From positions 1-64,000 of the forward strand of contig JABDLJ010000004.1 of assembly GCA_013003075.1 (NCBI GenBank): a stretch of DNA of 64,000 nucleotides, given 5' to 3'. Made by a program: the position numbers and the translations under genes. The stretch comes from Paracoccaceae bacterium (lineage in GTDB: Bacteria > Pseudomonadota > Alphaproteobacteria > Rhodobacterales > Rhodobacteraceae). Positions 34,141 to 42,632 of the stretch are shown here, in pieces. The number at the start of each line of letters is the position of its first letter. Position 1 is the stretch's first letter. The notes below the pieces were generated by a model that did not search any database, was not told the origin of the DNA, and saw nothing but the letters and a program-made list of their open reading frames with translations.

Positions 34141-35496
34141 ATGACCTTTGCGAACAGGGCGGTTTCCGGAACGGCAGACGCCGCGGTCAGCGCGATCCTC
34201 GAAAGGCTGGCCACGCGGCGATCCTGCCGTGATTTCGACGGCTCGCAGATCGACCGCGCCATACTTGCCGAAATCATCGCGGACGGGGTCGAGGCGCCGT
34301 CGTCCTGCAACCAGCAGAACTGGCATTTCGTGGTGGTGACCGATCCTGATCGCAAGCGGCGTGCGCGGGAAATCTCGGGCGGGAACCACCATTTCGAATT
34401 CTGCTCGGCGCTGGTCTATCTCTGTTTTCAGAAGGGCTGGACCCACGGCAATTTCTCGATCGTCCAATCCGTGGCCGGGGCCTGTTACCACATGATGCTC
34501 TCGGCGCACCTGCGGGGGTTCGATTGCATATGGAACGCAGGCATCGGGGATCACGCGTCCTTGCGCGAGATGCTCGATTTGCCGCCGATCTTCGAGCTTC
34601 AGGGCGCATTGGCGATCGGGCGGGCCAAGCCGACGGCGCCGGCCATGAAAGCGCCTCGGCGCCCCGTCCAAGACGTCTATTCCTGGGAGACGTTCGCGCG
34701 ACCGGGCGGCAGCATCTATCCGGTAAAACCGGCGCGTGAGTACCCGTATTTCGAGATCAGGAACGACGACAATCCTTTTGCCGAATGGGATCCGGGGCGC
34801 TGGACCTGGGCGCAGATCGCAGATTTCCGGGGCTACTCGGTTTGGGCGAAATCGCCGCTTGCGGGGGTTTATGTCTCGCGCCGGCAAGGACAGGCGCAAG
34901 AGATAGAGCATTCGCTGCTTCCAAGCCCGCTGACCGGCAAGGTGGTCGAAGTCATGCCCTGGGGCGGCACCTCGACCAGCGCCTTGTATGAGCGGCTCGG
35001 GCAGGACGCCCGGCTTTCGGTGGCGGAGCTGTCGCCGCATAATCATACGTTCATCCGCGAACGGCTGGCGCGCGAGGGCGCGGACCTGGATCGGGTTGAA
35101 TTCGACCTTATGAAGGCGGGCCGGCTGCCTTACGAGGCGGGCTCGGTGAATACGGTTGTTCTGCCTCAGGTGCTTGAGCATATGCCGGAACCGGAGCTTT
35201 TTCTGGATGACGTTCAGCGGGTGTTGATGCCGGGCGGCGTGGTTGTCGTCAGCGCCCGGAACATCGGCTCAGCCTATGGGCGGCTCTGGCGCGAGGCGGA
35301 ATCCCGGGCGCAGATTCCCAACCAGGGGCCATTTACGCCGCTTGATGCCAAGCAGGTCAGCCGATGGCTGCAAGACCGGTTCGAGCCAGAGCAGGAAATC
35401 GGGATCGGCGCCGAGGCGGCGGGCGATGCCGCAACGCTGACGGGCGATGCCGCGTTTTCGGGCCGGCTTTATGCAGCGAGGGCGCGCCGTGCCTGA
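34141..35496 (+). CDS. Nitroreductase-methyltransferase fusion protein
   Basis: 451 residues from ATG 34141 (GAGG 9 bases upstream; ATG 34132 has no spacing for one). Residues ~15-170 match the FMN nitroreductase fold: ATRRSCRDFDG, EAPSSCNQQNWHFVVV and the Gly-rich helper QSVAGACYHMMLSAHLRG. Residues ~250-451 match a class I SAM methyltransferase: VVEVMPWGGTSTSALYERLG, LPQVLEHMPEPELFLDDVQR and VLMPGGVVVVSARN. The combination is unusual. Divergent from the TRAP operon and 7 bases short of the convergent hydantoinase gene; the substrate may be the imported compound. Confidence 0.85.
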   Translation: MTFANRAVSGTADAAVSAILERLATRRSCRDFDGSQIDRAILAEIIADGVEAPSSCNQQNWHFVVVTDPDRKRRAREISGGNHHFEFCSALVYLCFQKGWTHGNFSIVQSVAGACYHMMLSAHLRGFDCIWNAGIGDHASLREMLDLPPIFELQGALAIGRAKPTAPAMKAPRRPVQDVYSWETFARPGGSIYPVKPAREYPYFEIRNDDNPFAEWDPGRWTWAQIADFRGYSVWAKSPLAGVYVSRRQGQAQEIEHSLLPSPLTGKVVEVMPWGGTSTSALYERLGQDARLSVAELSPHNHTFIRERLAREGADLDRVEFDLMKAGRLPYEAGSVNTVVLPQVLEHMPEPELFLDDVQRVLMPGGVVVVSARNIGSAYGRLWREAESRAQIPNQGPFTPLDAKQVSRWLQDRFEPEQEIGIGAEAAGDAATLTGDAAFSGRLYAARARRA

Positions 35497-35503
35497 TCTG
35501 CGC

Positions 35504-36874
35504 TCACCGGAGTTTGCGCGCGACGTAGCTGCCATGTCCCCGGCTATCATCGGACAGGCTCCCGTCGCGAAGCGCGAAACGGCCGCGAGACAGGGTATGG
35601 ACGACCGAGACATCCATCTGGCGATCTTGGTAGATCGAGTACCCGGCATCGGATGCAAGCTTGTCTGCCTCGACCGTCCACGCCTTGCCCATGTCGAGCA
35701 CAGTGATGTCGGCGTCGAAGCCCGGCTCAAGTTCGCCTTTGCCCGCAAGCCCCATGCGCCGGGCTGGATTGCGCGTTACAAGCGGGATCATCCGCTCTAC
35801 GGCGACGTCCTCCTTGCGCGCCTGCGTCAAGAGCGCGGGAAGAAACGTATCCAGCCCCGGAAAGCCCGGCTGCGCGGTCCAGATGCCGCCCTGCTTGGAA
35901 CTTGCGGGCCGGTGAATGTGATCGGTGGCGATGGTGTCGATCTGGCCCCGGCGGATCCCCTCCCAAAGCGCGGCGCGATCGGCGGGGGCCCTGAGCGGGG
36001 GATTGACTTTGCCGGTGGCCCCGATCGGACTTTCGGTATCGTCGGTCAGGTACTGGATGCAGGTCTCGATCGACACGTCCGAGCCTTGCTCGCGCTGAAG
36101 CACGGCGGCTGCAAGCGCTTCGCCCGAGGAGGTATGAACCGCATGAAGCGGCGTTCCGACGATTCGCGCGAAGTAACTTGCCCGCGACAGCGCCTCGGCT
36201 TCGACGAAGGGCGGGCGGGTGTCGTTCCACGCTGCAAGCCCCCCGGTGCCATCCGCATCGGCGGCCGTCACCCGATCTCGCAGAACCCACGCAACCTCGA
36301 TGTTTTCAGGATGCGGGCACAGCATTCCGCCCGCCTCGCGCAGCGTCTCGAGCAGGCGGAAGAGAAAGCCGTCATCGGTGCCGGGCAAGCCAAGCCGCGC
36401 GCCCTCGTCGCCGCGGATATTCATGAAAAGCTTGGCAGTGGGCGACCCCTGCTCGGCCAGCCACGCCACCTCGGCCATCTGCGTGTCCGTCGCGATCACG
36501 AAGTGAAAGCTGAAATCTACGCGGGCGCCGGCTTCGGTGACCAAGCGAAGCTCGTCGAAGACCGGCCTGTAGGGCTCGGAGCTCAGGATATAGGGGATAA
36601 TGCAGGTCACTCCGCCCGTGGCGGCCGCCCCGGTTTCGGTCAGCGCATCCTCGGGCACGCGGGGCCGCGAGATGTCCCTGCCGTGGCCAAGGTGGATGTG
36701 GGCGTCGATGGCGCCTGGAAGAACGTGAAGACCGCTGACGTCGATGCGCTGGGCGGCGCGTCCGCTGCCGGTGGCGGCAACCCTTGCGATCTTTCCTCCC
36801 GCGATTTCGACGTCGCCCTCGGCAAACCCGTCGCCGGTCCAGACCGTGCCACCGGTCAATACAAGCTCGCTCAT
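35504..36874 (-). CDS. Amidohydrolase, D-hydantoinase/dihydropyrimidinase type
   Basis: 456 residues of the cyclic amidohydrolase family. Metal-ligand positions are all present: His59 and His61 (DAHIHLG), Lys148 (TAKLFMNI, the carboxylated Lys), His188 (CPHPEN), His244 (HAVH) and Asp318 (ATDHIHRP). It should open a hydantoin, dihydropyrimidine or allantoin-like ring. With the D-carbamoylase at 40269 it makes a complete two-step hydantoin to amino acid route. Divergent from the type A/B deacetylase-fold pair with only a 35-base gap. Confidence 0.92.
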   Translation of the reverse strand: MSELVLTGGTVWTGDGFAEGDVEIAGGKIARVAATGSGRAAQRIDVSGLHVLPGAIDAHIHLGHGRDISRPRVPEDALTETGAAATGGVTCIIPYILSSEPYRPVFDELRLVTEAGARVDFSFHFVIATDTQMAEVAWLAEQGSPTAKLFMNIRGDEGARLGLPGTDDGFLFRLLETLREAGGMLCPHPENIEVAWVLRDRVTAADADGTGGLAAWNDTRPPFVEAEALSRASYFARIVGTPLHAVHTSSGEALAAAVLQREQGSDVSIETCIQYLTDDTESPIGATGKVNPPLRAPADRAALWEGIRRGQIDTIATDHIHRPASSKQGGIWTAQPGFPGLDTFLPALLTQARKEDVAVERMIPLVTRNPARRMGLAGKGELEPGFDADITVLDMGKAWTVEADKLASDAGYSIYQDRQMDVSVVHTLSRGRFALRDGSLSDDSRGHGSYVARKLR

Positions 36875-36909
36875 GTCGCTGTCTCCCGCCCGTTCGAGTG
36901 GGGTGCAGC

Positions 36910-37788
36910 ATGAGGCAAGAGCGGGTGCCCTATCAACCCATCACGGACCGGCCTCGCCTGACCTGGCCCGATGGCGCACGGGTCGCCGTCTGGGTCGTGC
37001 CCAACATCGAGCACTACGAATTTCTTCCTCCACAGGGCCAGCCGCGCGATCCCTGGCCGCGAACGCCGCACCCGGATATCCTGGGATATGGGCTGCGCGA
37101 TTATGGCAACCGCATCGGGCTCTGGCGCATGGCCGAAGTGACCGACGCGCTTGGCATCCCGCTGACCTTGTCGCTCAACCTGGCGAACTGGCTGCATTAC
37201 CCCGAGATATTCGAGGCATCCCAGACGCGTGGCTGGGACGTGATGGCGCATGGTCTGTACAACACGCGCTACCATTGGAACATATCCGAAGACGAGGAAC
37301 GCGCCGCGATCGGCGAGTGCACCGAGATCTACCGCAGCCTGACCGGACGCCAGCTAAGCGGGTGGTTTTCGCCCGCCGCGACCTGGACGAACCGGACGCC
37401 CGACCTCGTGGCCGAGGCTGGGATCACCTACTACTGCGACTGGTATCACGACGATCAGCCGACCGAGATGCGGGTCCGCTCGGGGCGGCTCATCACGCTG
37501 CCCTACCAGATGGATATCAACGATGCGATGGTCTGGCGGCACCATTTCGAGTCCGATGCTTTCGCACAGATGATCATCGACCATTTCGACACGCTGTGGC
37601 GCGAGGGCGCAGACCAGGGCCGCGTGGTGTGCGTGGCGCTGCATCCCTACATTTCGGGTCAGCCGCACCGCATCCGCGCACTGGAGCGGGCACTGCGCCA
37701 TATCGTGGACCATGATGACGTCTGGCTCGCGACCGGGGACGAGATCGCCAATTGGTATCGCGCGCAGATGCAGGAGACGGCGGCATGA
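36910..37788 (+). CDS. Polysaccharide deacetylase-fold protein, allantoinase/imidase-like (pair 2, type A)
   Basis: 292 residues from ATG 36910. It closely follows the pair 1 type A protein: WPDGARVAVWVVPNIEHYEF, RDYGNRIGLWRMAEVTDALG, AHGLYNTRYHWN, GWFSPAATWTNRTPDLVAEA, DWYHDDQPTEMRV and ALHPYISGQPHRI. The HG(M/L)YNTRYHWN segment is found only in the two type A proteins. Overlaps its type B partner by 4 bases. Ring-opening amidohydrolase is the best guess. Confidence 0.82.
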   Translation: MRQERVPYQPITDRPRLTWPDGARVAVWVVPNIEHYEFLPPQGQPRDPWPRTPHPDILGYGLRDYGNRIGLWRMAEVTDALGIPLTLSLNLANWLHYPEIFEASQTRGWDVMAHGLYNTRYHWNISEDEERAAIGECTEIYRSLTGRQLSGWFSPAATWTNRTPDLVAEAGITYYCDWYHDDQPTEMRVRSGRLITLPYQMDINDAMVWRHHFESDAFAQMIIDHFDTLWREGADQGRVVCVALHPYISGQPHRIRALERALRHIVDHDDVWLATGDEIANWYRAQMQETAA

Positions 37789-38696
37789 TTGCGCCCGGTA
37801 TGGACCACACCCTTTACCCCTACAGCCCGATCACGGCGCGCGCCCGGTTCCGTCTGCCGGGGGGAAAGCACGTGGCGTTCTGCCCGGTGATCTATGCCGA
37901 GGACTGGGCTCTTGATCCGCCGCGGGGCGCCCATGCCGATCCTCGCTTCGGCGACCCCTACGGGACCTTCCGTCCTGACTACCGCAGCCATACCTGGCGC
38001 GAATACGGGCTTCGCGTCGGGATCTTCCGTCTTTTCGAGGTGTTCGACCGGATTGGCCTGACCGCAACTCTGGCGGCCAACGCGTCAGTCGTCAGGCGCT
38101 GCCCTGCGATCATCGAGGAAGCGCTCAGCCGCGGCTGGGAGATCGCAGGGCACGGCGAGGTTGCGAACCAGATGATTACCTCGGCGATGCCCGCCGAGGA
38201 GATACAGAGCCATATCAAGGGTGTGCTTGACACGCTTCAGGCGGCAACCGGCAGCCGCCCGGCCGGCTGGATCGGCCAGGATTTCGGGGAAAGCGCCGAG
38301 ACCCCTCACATTCTTGCCGCCGAAGGCATCCGCTGGGTGGCCGACTGGCCGAATGACGAGCAGCCCTACTTGTTGCAGACCGATCCGCCACTTTTGTCGG
38401 TTCCGATCCTTGCAGAGCTCGACGATGTGCAGCTTTTGTGGCACCGGCGCGTGCCGAGCCCGTCCTATCCGGGGCTGCTGAGCGAGGCGCACGCCGTCCT
38501 TGACCGGGACGGTGCGACGTCGGCGCGGGTTATGGTTCTTGGCATTCACGCCTGGCTTTTCGGGATGCCGCACCGAATTCGTTATCTGCAAGAGGCGCTG
38601 TCGCAGATCGCGGCTCGTGAGACCAGCTGGTATACGCGCGTCGGCGATCTGGCAGACTGGTCGATCGAGCGGTTATCGGAAAGGGGCGCGTCATGA
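37785..38696 (+). CDS. Polysaccharide deacetylase-fold protein (pair 2, type B)
   Basis: 303 residues from ATG 37785. Shares with pair 1 type B the start APGMDH, the region REYGLRVGIFRLFEVFD, HGEVANQM, GWIGQDFGESAETPHILA, DWPNDEQPYLL and a C-terminal GIHAWLFGMPHRIRYL. Type B proteins carry GE after the key His rather than YNTRYHW. The repeated A-B order in two places argues that A and B work together. Confidence 0.82.
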   Translation: MIAPGMDHTLYPYSPITARARFRLPGGKHVAFCPVIYAEDWALDPPRGAHADPRFGDPYGTFRPDYRSHTWREYGLRVGIFRLFEVFDRIGLTATLAANASVVRRCPAIIEEALSRGWEIAGHGEVANQMITSAMPAEEIQSHIKGVLDTLQAATGSRPAGWIGQDFGESAETPHILAAEGIRWVADWPNDEQPYLLQTDPPLLSVPILAELDDVQLLWHRRVPSPSYPGLLSEAHAVLDRDGATSARVMVLGIHAWLFGMPHRIRYLQEALSQIAARETSWYTRVGDLADWSIERLSERGAS

Positions 38697-39388
38697 GCTA
38701 TCCTGACCGGTCTGAGAAGCTCGTTGCGCCCAACCTGTCCGAGCTTGCCTTCGAGCGGCTAGAGCAGGCGATCATGCAAGGCGACATCAAGCCCGGCGAG
38801 CGGCTTTCCGAAAGCGCCCTGGCGCGGCGCTACGGGATCAGCCGCGGTCCGCTGCGCGAGGCGATCGGGCAGCTGGAGGGACGGCGGCTGGTAGAGCGTG
38901 TGTCGCATCAGGGGGCACGTGTCGTATCGCTTTCGGCCGAAGATCTGATCGACCTGATGATGATCCGCGAAGCGCTGGAAGGCATGGCCTGCCGCCTGGC
39001 TGCGGAACGGATGATGGATGATCAGATTGCGCGGCTCGAGCGGCTGCTCACCGATCACGCCGAAGACGATGCGATCCGGACGGGCCGCGGCTATTTCCAG
39101 GCGCCTGGAGAGGGAGACTTCCACCAGATCATTCTGGATGCCTGCGGGAACGCGCGGCTGAAGGGTATGCTCGATGGCGGACTGTATTCGCTTCTTCGCT
39201 TGTATCGGCACCGCATCTCGATGCGCCCCGGCAGGCCGGCAGCGGCGCTGGACGAACACCGTGCCATACTTGGCGCGCTCAAGTCGCGCGACGGCGGCAA
39301 GGCCGAGGCCGCGATGCGCGCCCATATCCGGGCAAGCCGCGCGGCCGTCGAGGCTTGGTGCGATGAAGATCAAGGAGGCGATGCATGA
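38693..39388 (+). CDS. GntR-family regulator, FadR/FCD type
   Basis: 231 residues. N-terminal winged helix: LEQAIMQGDIKPGERLSESA, LARRYGISRGPLREAIGQLE. C-terminal FCD all-helical effector domain with LMMIREALEGMACRLAAERM and the metal-type residues in FHQIILDACGN and LDEHRAILGAL. FCD regulators bind small organic acids. It is translated with the second deacetylase-fold pair and the third lyase (4-base overlaps), so it very likely controls this module; a candidate DNA site is CTGTnnACAG at 20267 and 34069. Confidence 0.92.
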   Translation: MSYPDRSEKLVAPNLSELAFERLEQAIMQGDIKPGERLSESALARRYGISRGPLREAIGQLEGRRLVERVSHQGARVVSLSAEDLIDLMMIREALEGMACRLAAERMMDDQIARLERLLTDHAEDDAIRTGRGYFQAPGEGDFHQIILDACGNARLKGMLDGGLYSLLRLYRHRISMRPGRPAAALDEHRAILGALKSRDGGKAEAAMRAHIRASRAAVEAWCDEDQGGDA

Positions 39389-40272
39389 ACGACCACGCGC
39401 CACTTTCCGATCGCCGCAAGGCGTTCCGTGCAATCTGCGAGGCCCGGCAGGCCCTGGTCGTGCCGGGGGCGGGCAATGCCCTGACGGCGCGGGTGATCGA
39501 AGATGCGGGGTTCGAGGCCGTCTATGTCACCGGCGCCGGGATCGCGAACACTTACCTGGGGGCACCGGACCTGGGTCTTCTGACCCAGACCGAACTTGTC
39601 CAGACAACGGCAGCCATCGCGGAAATCACCCGAAAGCCGCTGATCGTCGACATGGATACCGGCTTCGGCAACGCGCTGAACACCCAGCGGACCGTCCGGG
39701 TGCTGGAGCGGGCAGGGGCCTTTGCGCTACAGATCGAGGACCAGGTCTTCCCGAAGAAATGCGGCCATTTCGAAGGCAAAGCGGTGATCCCCCTCCGCGA
39801 GGCCGTAAGCAAGATCAAGGCGGCGCTTGACGCGCGGGAAGATCCCAACCTGATGATCATCGCCCGGACCGACGCGCGTTCGGTCGAAGGGTTCGGCGCC
39901 GCGCTTGACCGCGCAGCCGCGTTCGCCGAAGCGGGTGCCGACATGACCTTTGTCGAAGCGCCGCAGGATCCCGGCGAGCTTGCGATGATCACCGAGCGGC
40001 TTGCAGTCCCCCAGGTTGCCAACATGGTCGTGGGGGGCAAGACGCCGCTCACTTCCCAGGCCGAACTGGCCGAAATGGGCTACGGCATCGTTCTGTACGC
40101 AAACACGCCGTTGCAGGCTGCGATGCGCGCCATGCGCGATGTGCTCGGCGCGCTGCGACGTGATGGCGATGTTAGCGCGGTGATCGACCGGCTTGCCGAT
40201 TTCGAGGAACGCCAGCGGCTTGTCGCCAAGGCCGAATACGATGCCGCCGACAAACGCTATGGCGCCGACTAA
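39385..40272 (+). CDS. Isocitrate lyase/PEP mutase family lyase (copy 3)
   Basis: 295 residues. VDMDTGFGNALNTQRTVRVL (88-107), QIEDQ (116-120) and KKCGH (124-128) are the Mg and catalytic loops. Sequence is closest in window to copy 1 (GFGNALN.QRT.R, AG..ALQ.EDQ.FPK.CGH). It is the last gene of the pair 2 operon, so a carboxylate formed there is probably cleaved here to pyruvate, oxaloacetate-level or similar products. Its TAA stop overlaps the convergent D-carbamoylase stop. Confidence 0.9.
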   Translation: MNDHAPLSDRRKAFRAICEARQALVVPGAGNALTARVIEDAGFEAVYVTGAGIANTYLGAPDLGLLTQTELVQTTAAIAEITRKPLIVDMDTGFGNALNTQRTVRVLERAGAFALQIEDQVFPKKCGHFEGKAVIPLREAVSKIKAALDAREDPNLMIIARTDARSVEGFGAALDRAAAFAEAGADMTFVEAPQDPGELAMITERLAVPQVANMVVGGKTPLTSQAELAEMGYGIVLYANTPLQAAMRAMRDVLGALRRDGDVSAVIDRLADFEERQRLVAKAEYDAADKRYGAD

Positions 40273-41207
40273 CCTTCAGAACCGTCGGGATGAATGACCC
40301 CGGTTTGGCGGGTGATCCGACCGTAATGCTCAATCCTGCGGTGCCGTTTGAAGTCGAAAACGCTTTCCTTGCCGAACCTCGTTGCGTCCATGTCGCAGGC
40401 GTGGACGAGCAGCTCGTCGGCTTCGGTCTTGGTCCGCGCGACGATCTGGCCGTTGGGATCCACGATTACACTGCCGGCGATCATGTGATGGCCGTCCTCG
40501 ACGCCTCCCTTGGCGACCGAAACGACCCAGGTGGAATTCTGATAGGCCCCGGCCTGCACCGACAGGTCAGAGTGGAACTGGCGCAGATCGGCGCTTTCGC
40601 TTGCGTTTTGCGAGTTGGCGGACGGCGTGTTGTATCCCAGGCAGACAAGCTCCACCCCCTGCAGACCCATCTCGCGGTAAGCCTCGGGCCAGCGGCGATC
40701 ATTGCAGATGAGCATACCCATCCATGTGTCGAGGTTGCGGAAAACCGGGAAACCCAGGTCACCCGGCTCGAAGTAGTGCTTCTCGAGATGCTGAAAGCTT
40801 CGCTCTGGGTCGAAGGCGCCGTGACCGGGCAGATGGATCTTGCGGTACTTGCCGACGATTTGCCCGCTCTGGTCGGTCATGATCTGTGTGTTGAACCGGT
40901 GGCCGTCGGGCGTGAGTTCAGCGTATCCAAGCGAAATGGCGATCCCCTTCTCGGCGGCGCTTTCGAAGACAGGGCGGGTCTCGGGCCCGGGCATGTCCGG
41001 TTCGAACCAACGTTCGATCTCGGCAGGATCTTCGCTGTACCAGCGCGGAAAGAATGTCGTCAGGCAAAGCTCTGGAAAGACGACAAGGTCGCAGCCCGCC
41101 TGCGCGGCATCGTCCAAGAGCGCCAGCAACCGGGCGACGACTTGTGCCCGCGTCTCGGCCTTCTGGATACCGCCCATCTGGGCCGCACCGATCACGATCT
41201 GGCGCAT
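40269..41207 (-). CDS. N-carbamoyl-D-amino acid hydrolase (D-carbamoylase)
   Basis: 312 residues, nitrilase superfamily, strongly D-carbamoylase-like throughout. Catalytic triad: Glu46 (VVFPELCLTTFFPRW), Lys123 (GKYRKIHLPGHG) and Cys168 (MLICNDRRWPEAYREMG). HLEKHYFEPGDLGFPVF and QAGAYQNSTWVV are family blocks. It hydrolyses N-carbamoyl-amino acids to amino acid, CO2 and ammonia, the step after a hydantoinase. GGAGACATAT precedes ATG 41207. It follows the third MmgE/PrpD gene by 10 bases. Confidence 0.93.
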   Translation of the reverse strand: MRQIVIGAAQMGGIQKAETRAQVVARLLALLDDAAQAGCDLVVFPELCLTTFFPRWYSEDPAEIERWFEPDMPGPETRPVFESAAEKGIAISLGYAELTPDGHRFNTQIMTDQSGQIVGKYRKIHLPGHGAFDPERSFQHLEKHYFEPGDLGFPVFRNLDTWMGMLICNDRRWPEAYREMGLQGVELVCLGYNTPSANSQNASESADLRQFHSDLSVQAGAYQNSTWVVSVAKGGVEDGHHMIAGSVIVDPNGQIVARTKTEADELLVHACDMDATRFGKESVFDFKRHRRIEHYGRITRQTGVIHPDGSEG

Positions 41208-41217
41208 ATATGTCTCC

Positions 41218-42549
41218 TCAGGTTGCCATCGCTTTCAGGAACGGGCCGGCATCGCCGGTTTGAGCCAGCGCATGGCAGCGTGCCCACACATCTTCGGCGA
41301 GGCCGCGCGACCACAGCCGCTGTGTAAGCGAAAGATATTTCGCGTGGATATCCTCTGGTGGATAAGGGTCCGCCCAATCGCCGCGATTGGTCTGGGTCGC
41401 CGCGGTCAGCCTGCGCCCGTCCTTCAGCGTCACTGTCACACGGGCTGGGCGTTTGTCGGGCAGTTGGGCGCTCATGGATGGGTCTTCGCGAACCTCGACG
41501 CGGGCGGCGAGGGCGCGCGTTGCCGGCTCGCTCACCGTTCCGCTGGCAAAGCTCTCTACGCCACTGCTGCCGTGCACGAGAACCGTCGCTACGGCAAACG
41601 GCACCGAAAATTTCGCAGCCAGAACGTTCTTTGGTGCCGGATCGGCAAGCTCGACCGCCAGGTTGTAGGTCTCGACGGTGACGCGATCCACGTCTTCGGC
41701 CCTGAGATCCGGGTTGCCGGTTCGGATCGCGGCAAGCGCGTCGAGCGTGGCGTGATTGTACCGGCAGCAAGAATGCATCTTGAAGTAATTGCGCATCACC
41801 TCCCAGCGGGATCCCAAAGCGTCGGTGAGCGCGGCCGGTTCGAAACTGTCCGAGACGACCTTGCCGAAGACATGGCCCACCCCGTCACTGTCGCCCGAGT
41901 ATCCCGACGCGGCAAGATCGGCAGCGAGCAGGCCCATCTGGTTGCTCACGCCGGCGAAGGTATTTCGAACCGTTCCGCCTTCGAGCATCGTGCGCCGGGA
42001 CGTGGAGAGCCCTAGGTTTGCCGCCATGTTCATCGCGTTTCGGATCGCGCCCGCCTCGGCCCCGCCAAGCCGCATGACGCCTGCGACCGCGCCGATGGCG
42101 CCCCAGGTTCCGTGGGGATGCATCGATGGCCTGAGCGCTGTCGCGATACCGACGCGCGCGGCGGCCTCGTAGCCGACCGCTATCGCCGAAAGAAGCGCGG
42201 CTCCCGGCAGATCGCGCCCCGCCGCCGCGGCCAGCACCGCCGGTATGACGTGCATTCCGGGGTGTCCTTTGCAGAACTGATTGCCCTCATCCATCTCTAG
42301 CGTTGTGCCGGCTGTCCCGTTCAGGAACGCCGCCGTCTGCGGCGCTGCGGTGCGCGCGGTGCCGATCACCTGCGCGATGCCCGGCACGCCTGCACATTGC
42401 CGCTCGGTCAACGCCGCGACCTCTGGCTCGGCTGCGCCGCCCACGATGGCGCCTATGCTGTCGGCGAGGATCAGGGCGGTTTTGCCCAGCACATCCGAGG
42501 CCGGCGTCGCCGTCGCCACAAACGCAGCAAGCTCGCTCAGATGGTCCAT
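41218..42549 (-). CDS. MmgE/PrpD family protein (copy 3)
   Basis: 443 residues from ATG 42549 (GGCGGGG upstream); a TTG at 42567 is a weaker option. Motifs: LADSIGAIVGGAAEPEV, EMDEGNQFCKGHPGMHVIPA (family D-E/D-x-H segment), MHPHGTWGAIGAVAGV and FKMHSCCRYNHATLDAL (the K.Y.CCR...H signature). Probably a hydratase, isomerase or decarboxylase on a carboxylate; family members differ widely. Operon with the D-carbamoylase links it to the hydantoin-type arm. Confidence 0.88.
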   Translation of the reverse strand: MDHLSELAAFVATATPASDVLGKTALILADSIGAIVGGAAEPEVAALTERQCAGVPGIAQVIGTARTAAPQTAAFLNGTAGTTLEMDEGNQFCKGHPGMHVIPAVLAAAAGRDLPGAALLSAIAVGYEAAARVGIATALRPSMHPHGTWGAIGAVAGVMRLGGAEAGAIRNAMNMAANLGLSTSRRTMLEGGTVRNTFAGVSNQMGLLAADLAASGYSGDSDGVGHVFGKVVSDSFEPAALTDALGSRWEVMRNYFKMHSCCRYNHATLDALAAIRTGNPDLRAEDVDRVTVETYNLAVELADPAPKNVLAAKFSVPFAVATVLVHGSSGVESFASGTVSEPATRALAARVEVREDPSMSAQLPDKRPARVTVTLKDGRRLTAATQTNRGDWADPYPPEDIHAKYLSLTQRLWSRGLAEDVWARCHALAQTGDAGPFLKAMAT

Positions 42550-42632
42550 GGTTGAATGCCCCGCCAAATACTGGTTCGTTATCCTACAGTCGCTCCGGAT
42601 GGGGCTTCAAGAGCGCCGCCAAGGGGGAGTGC

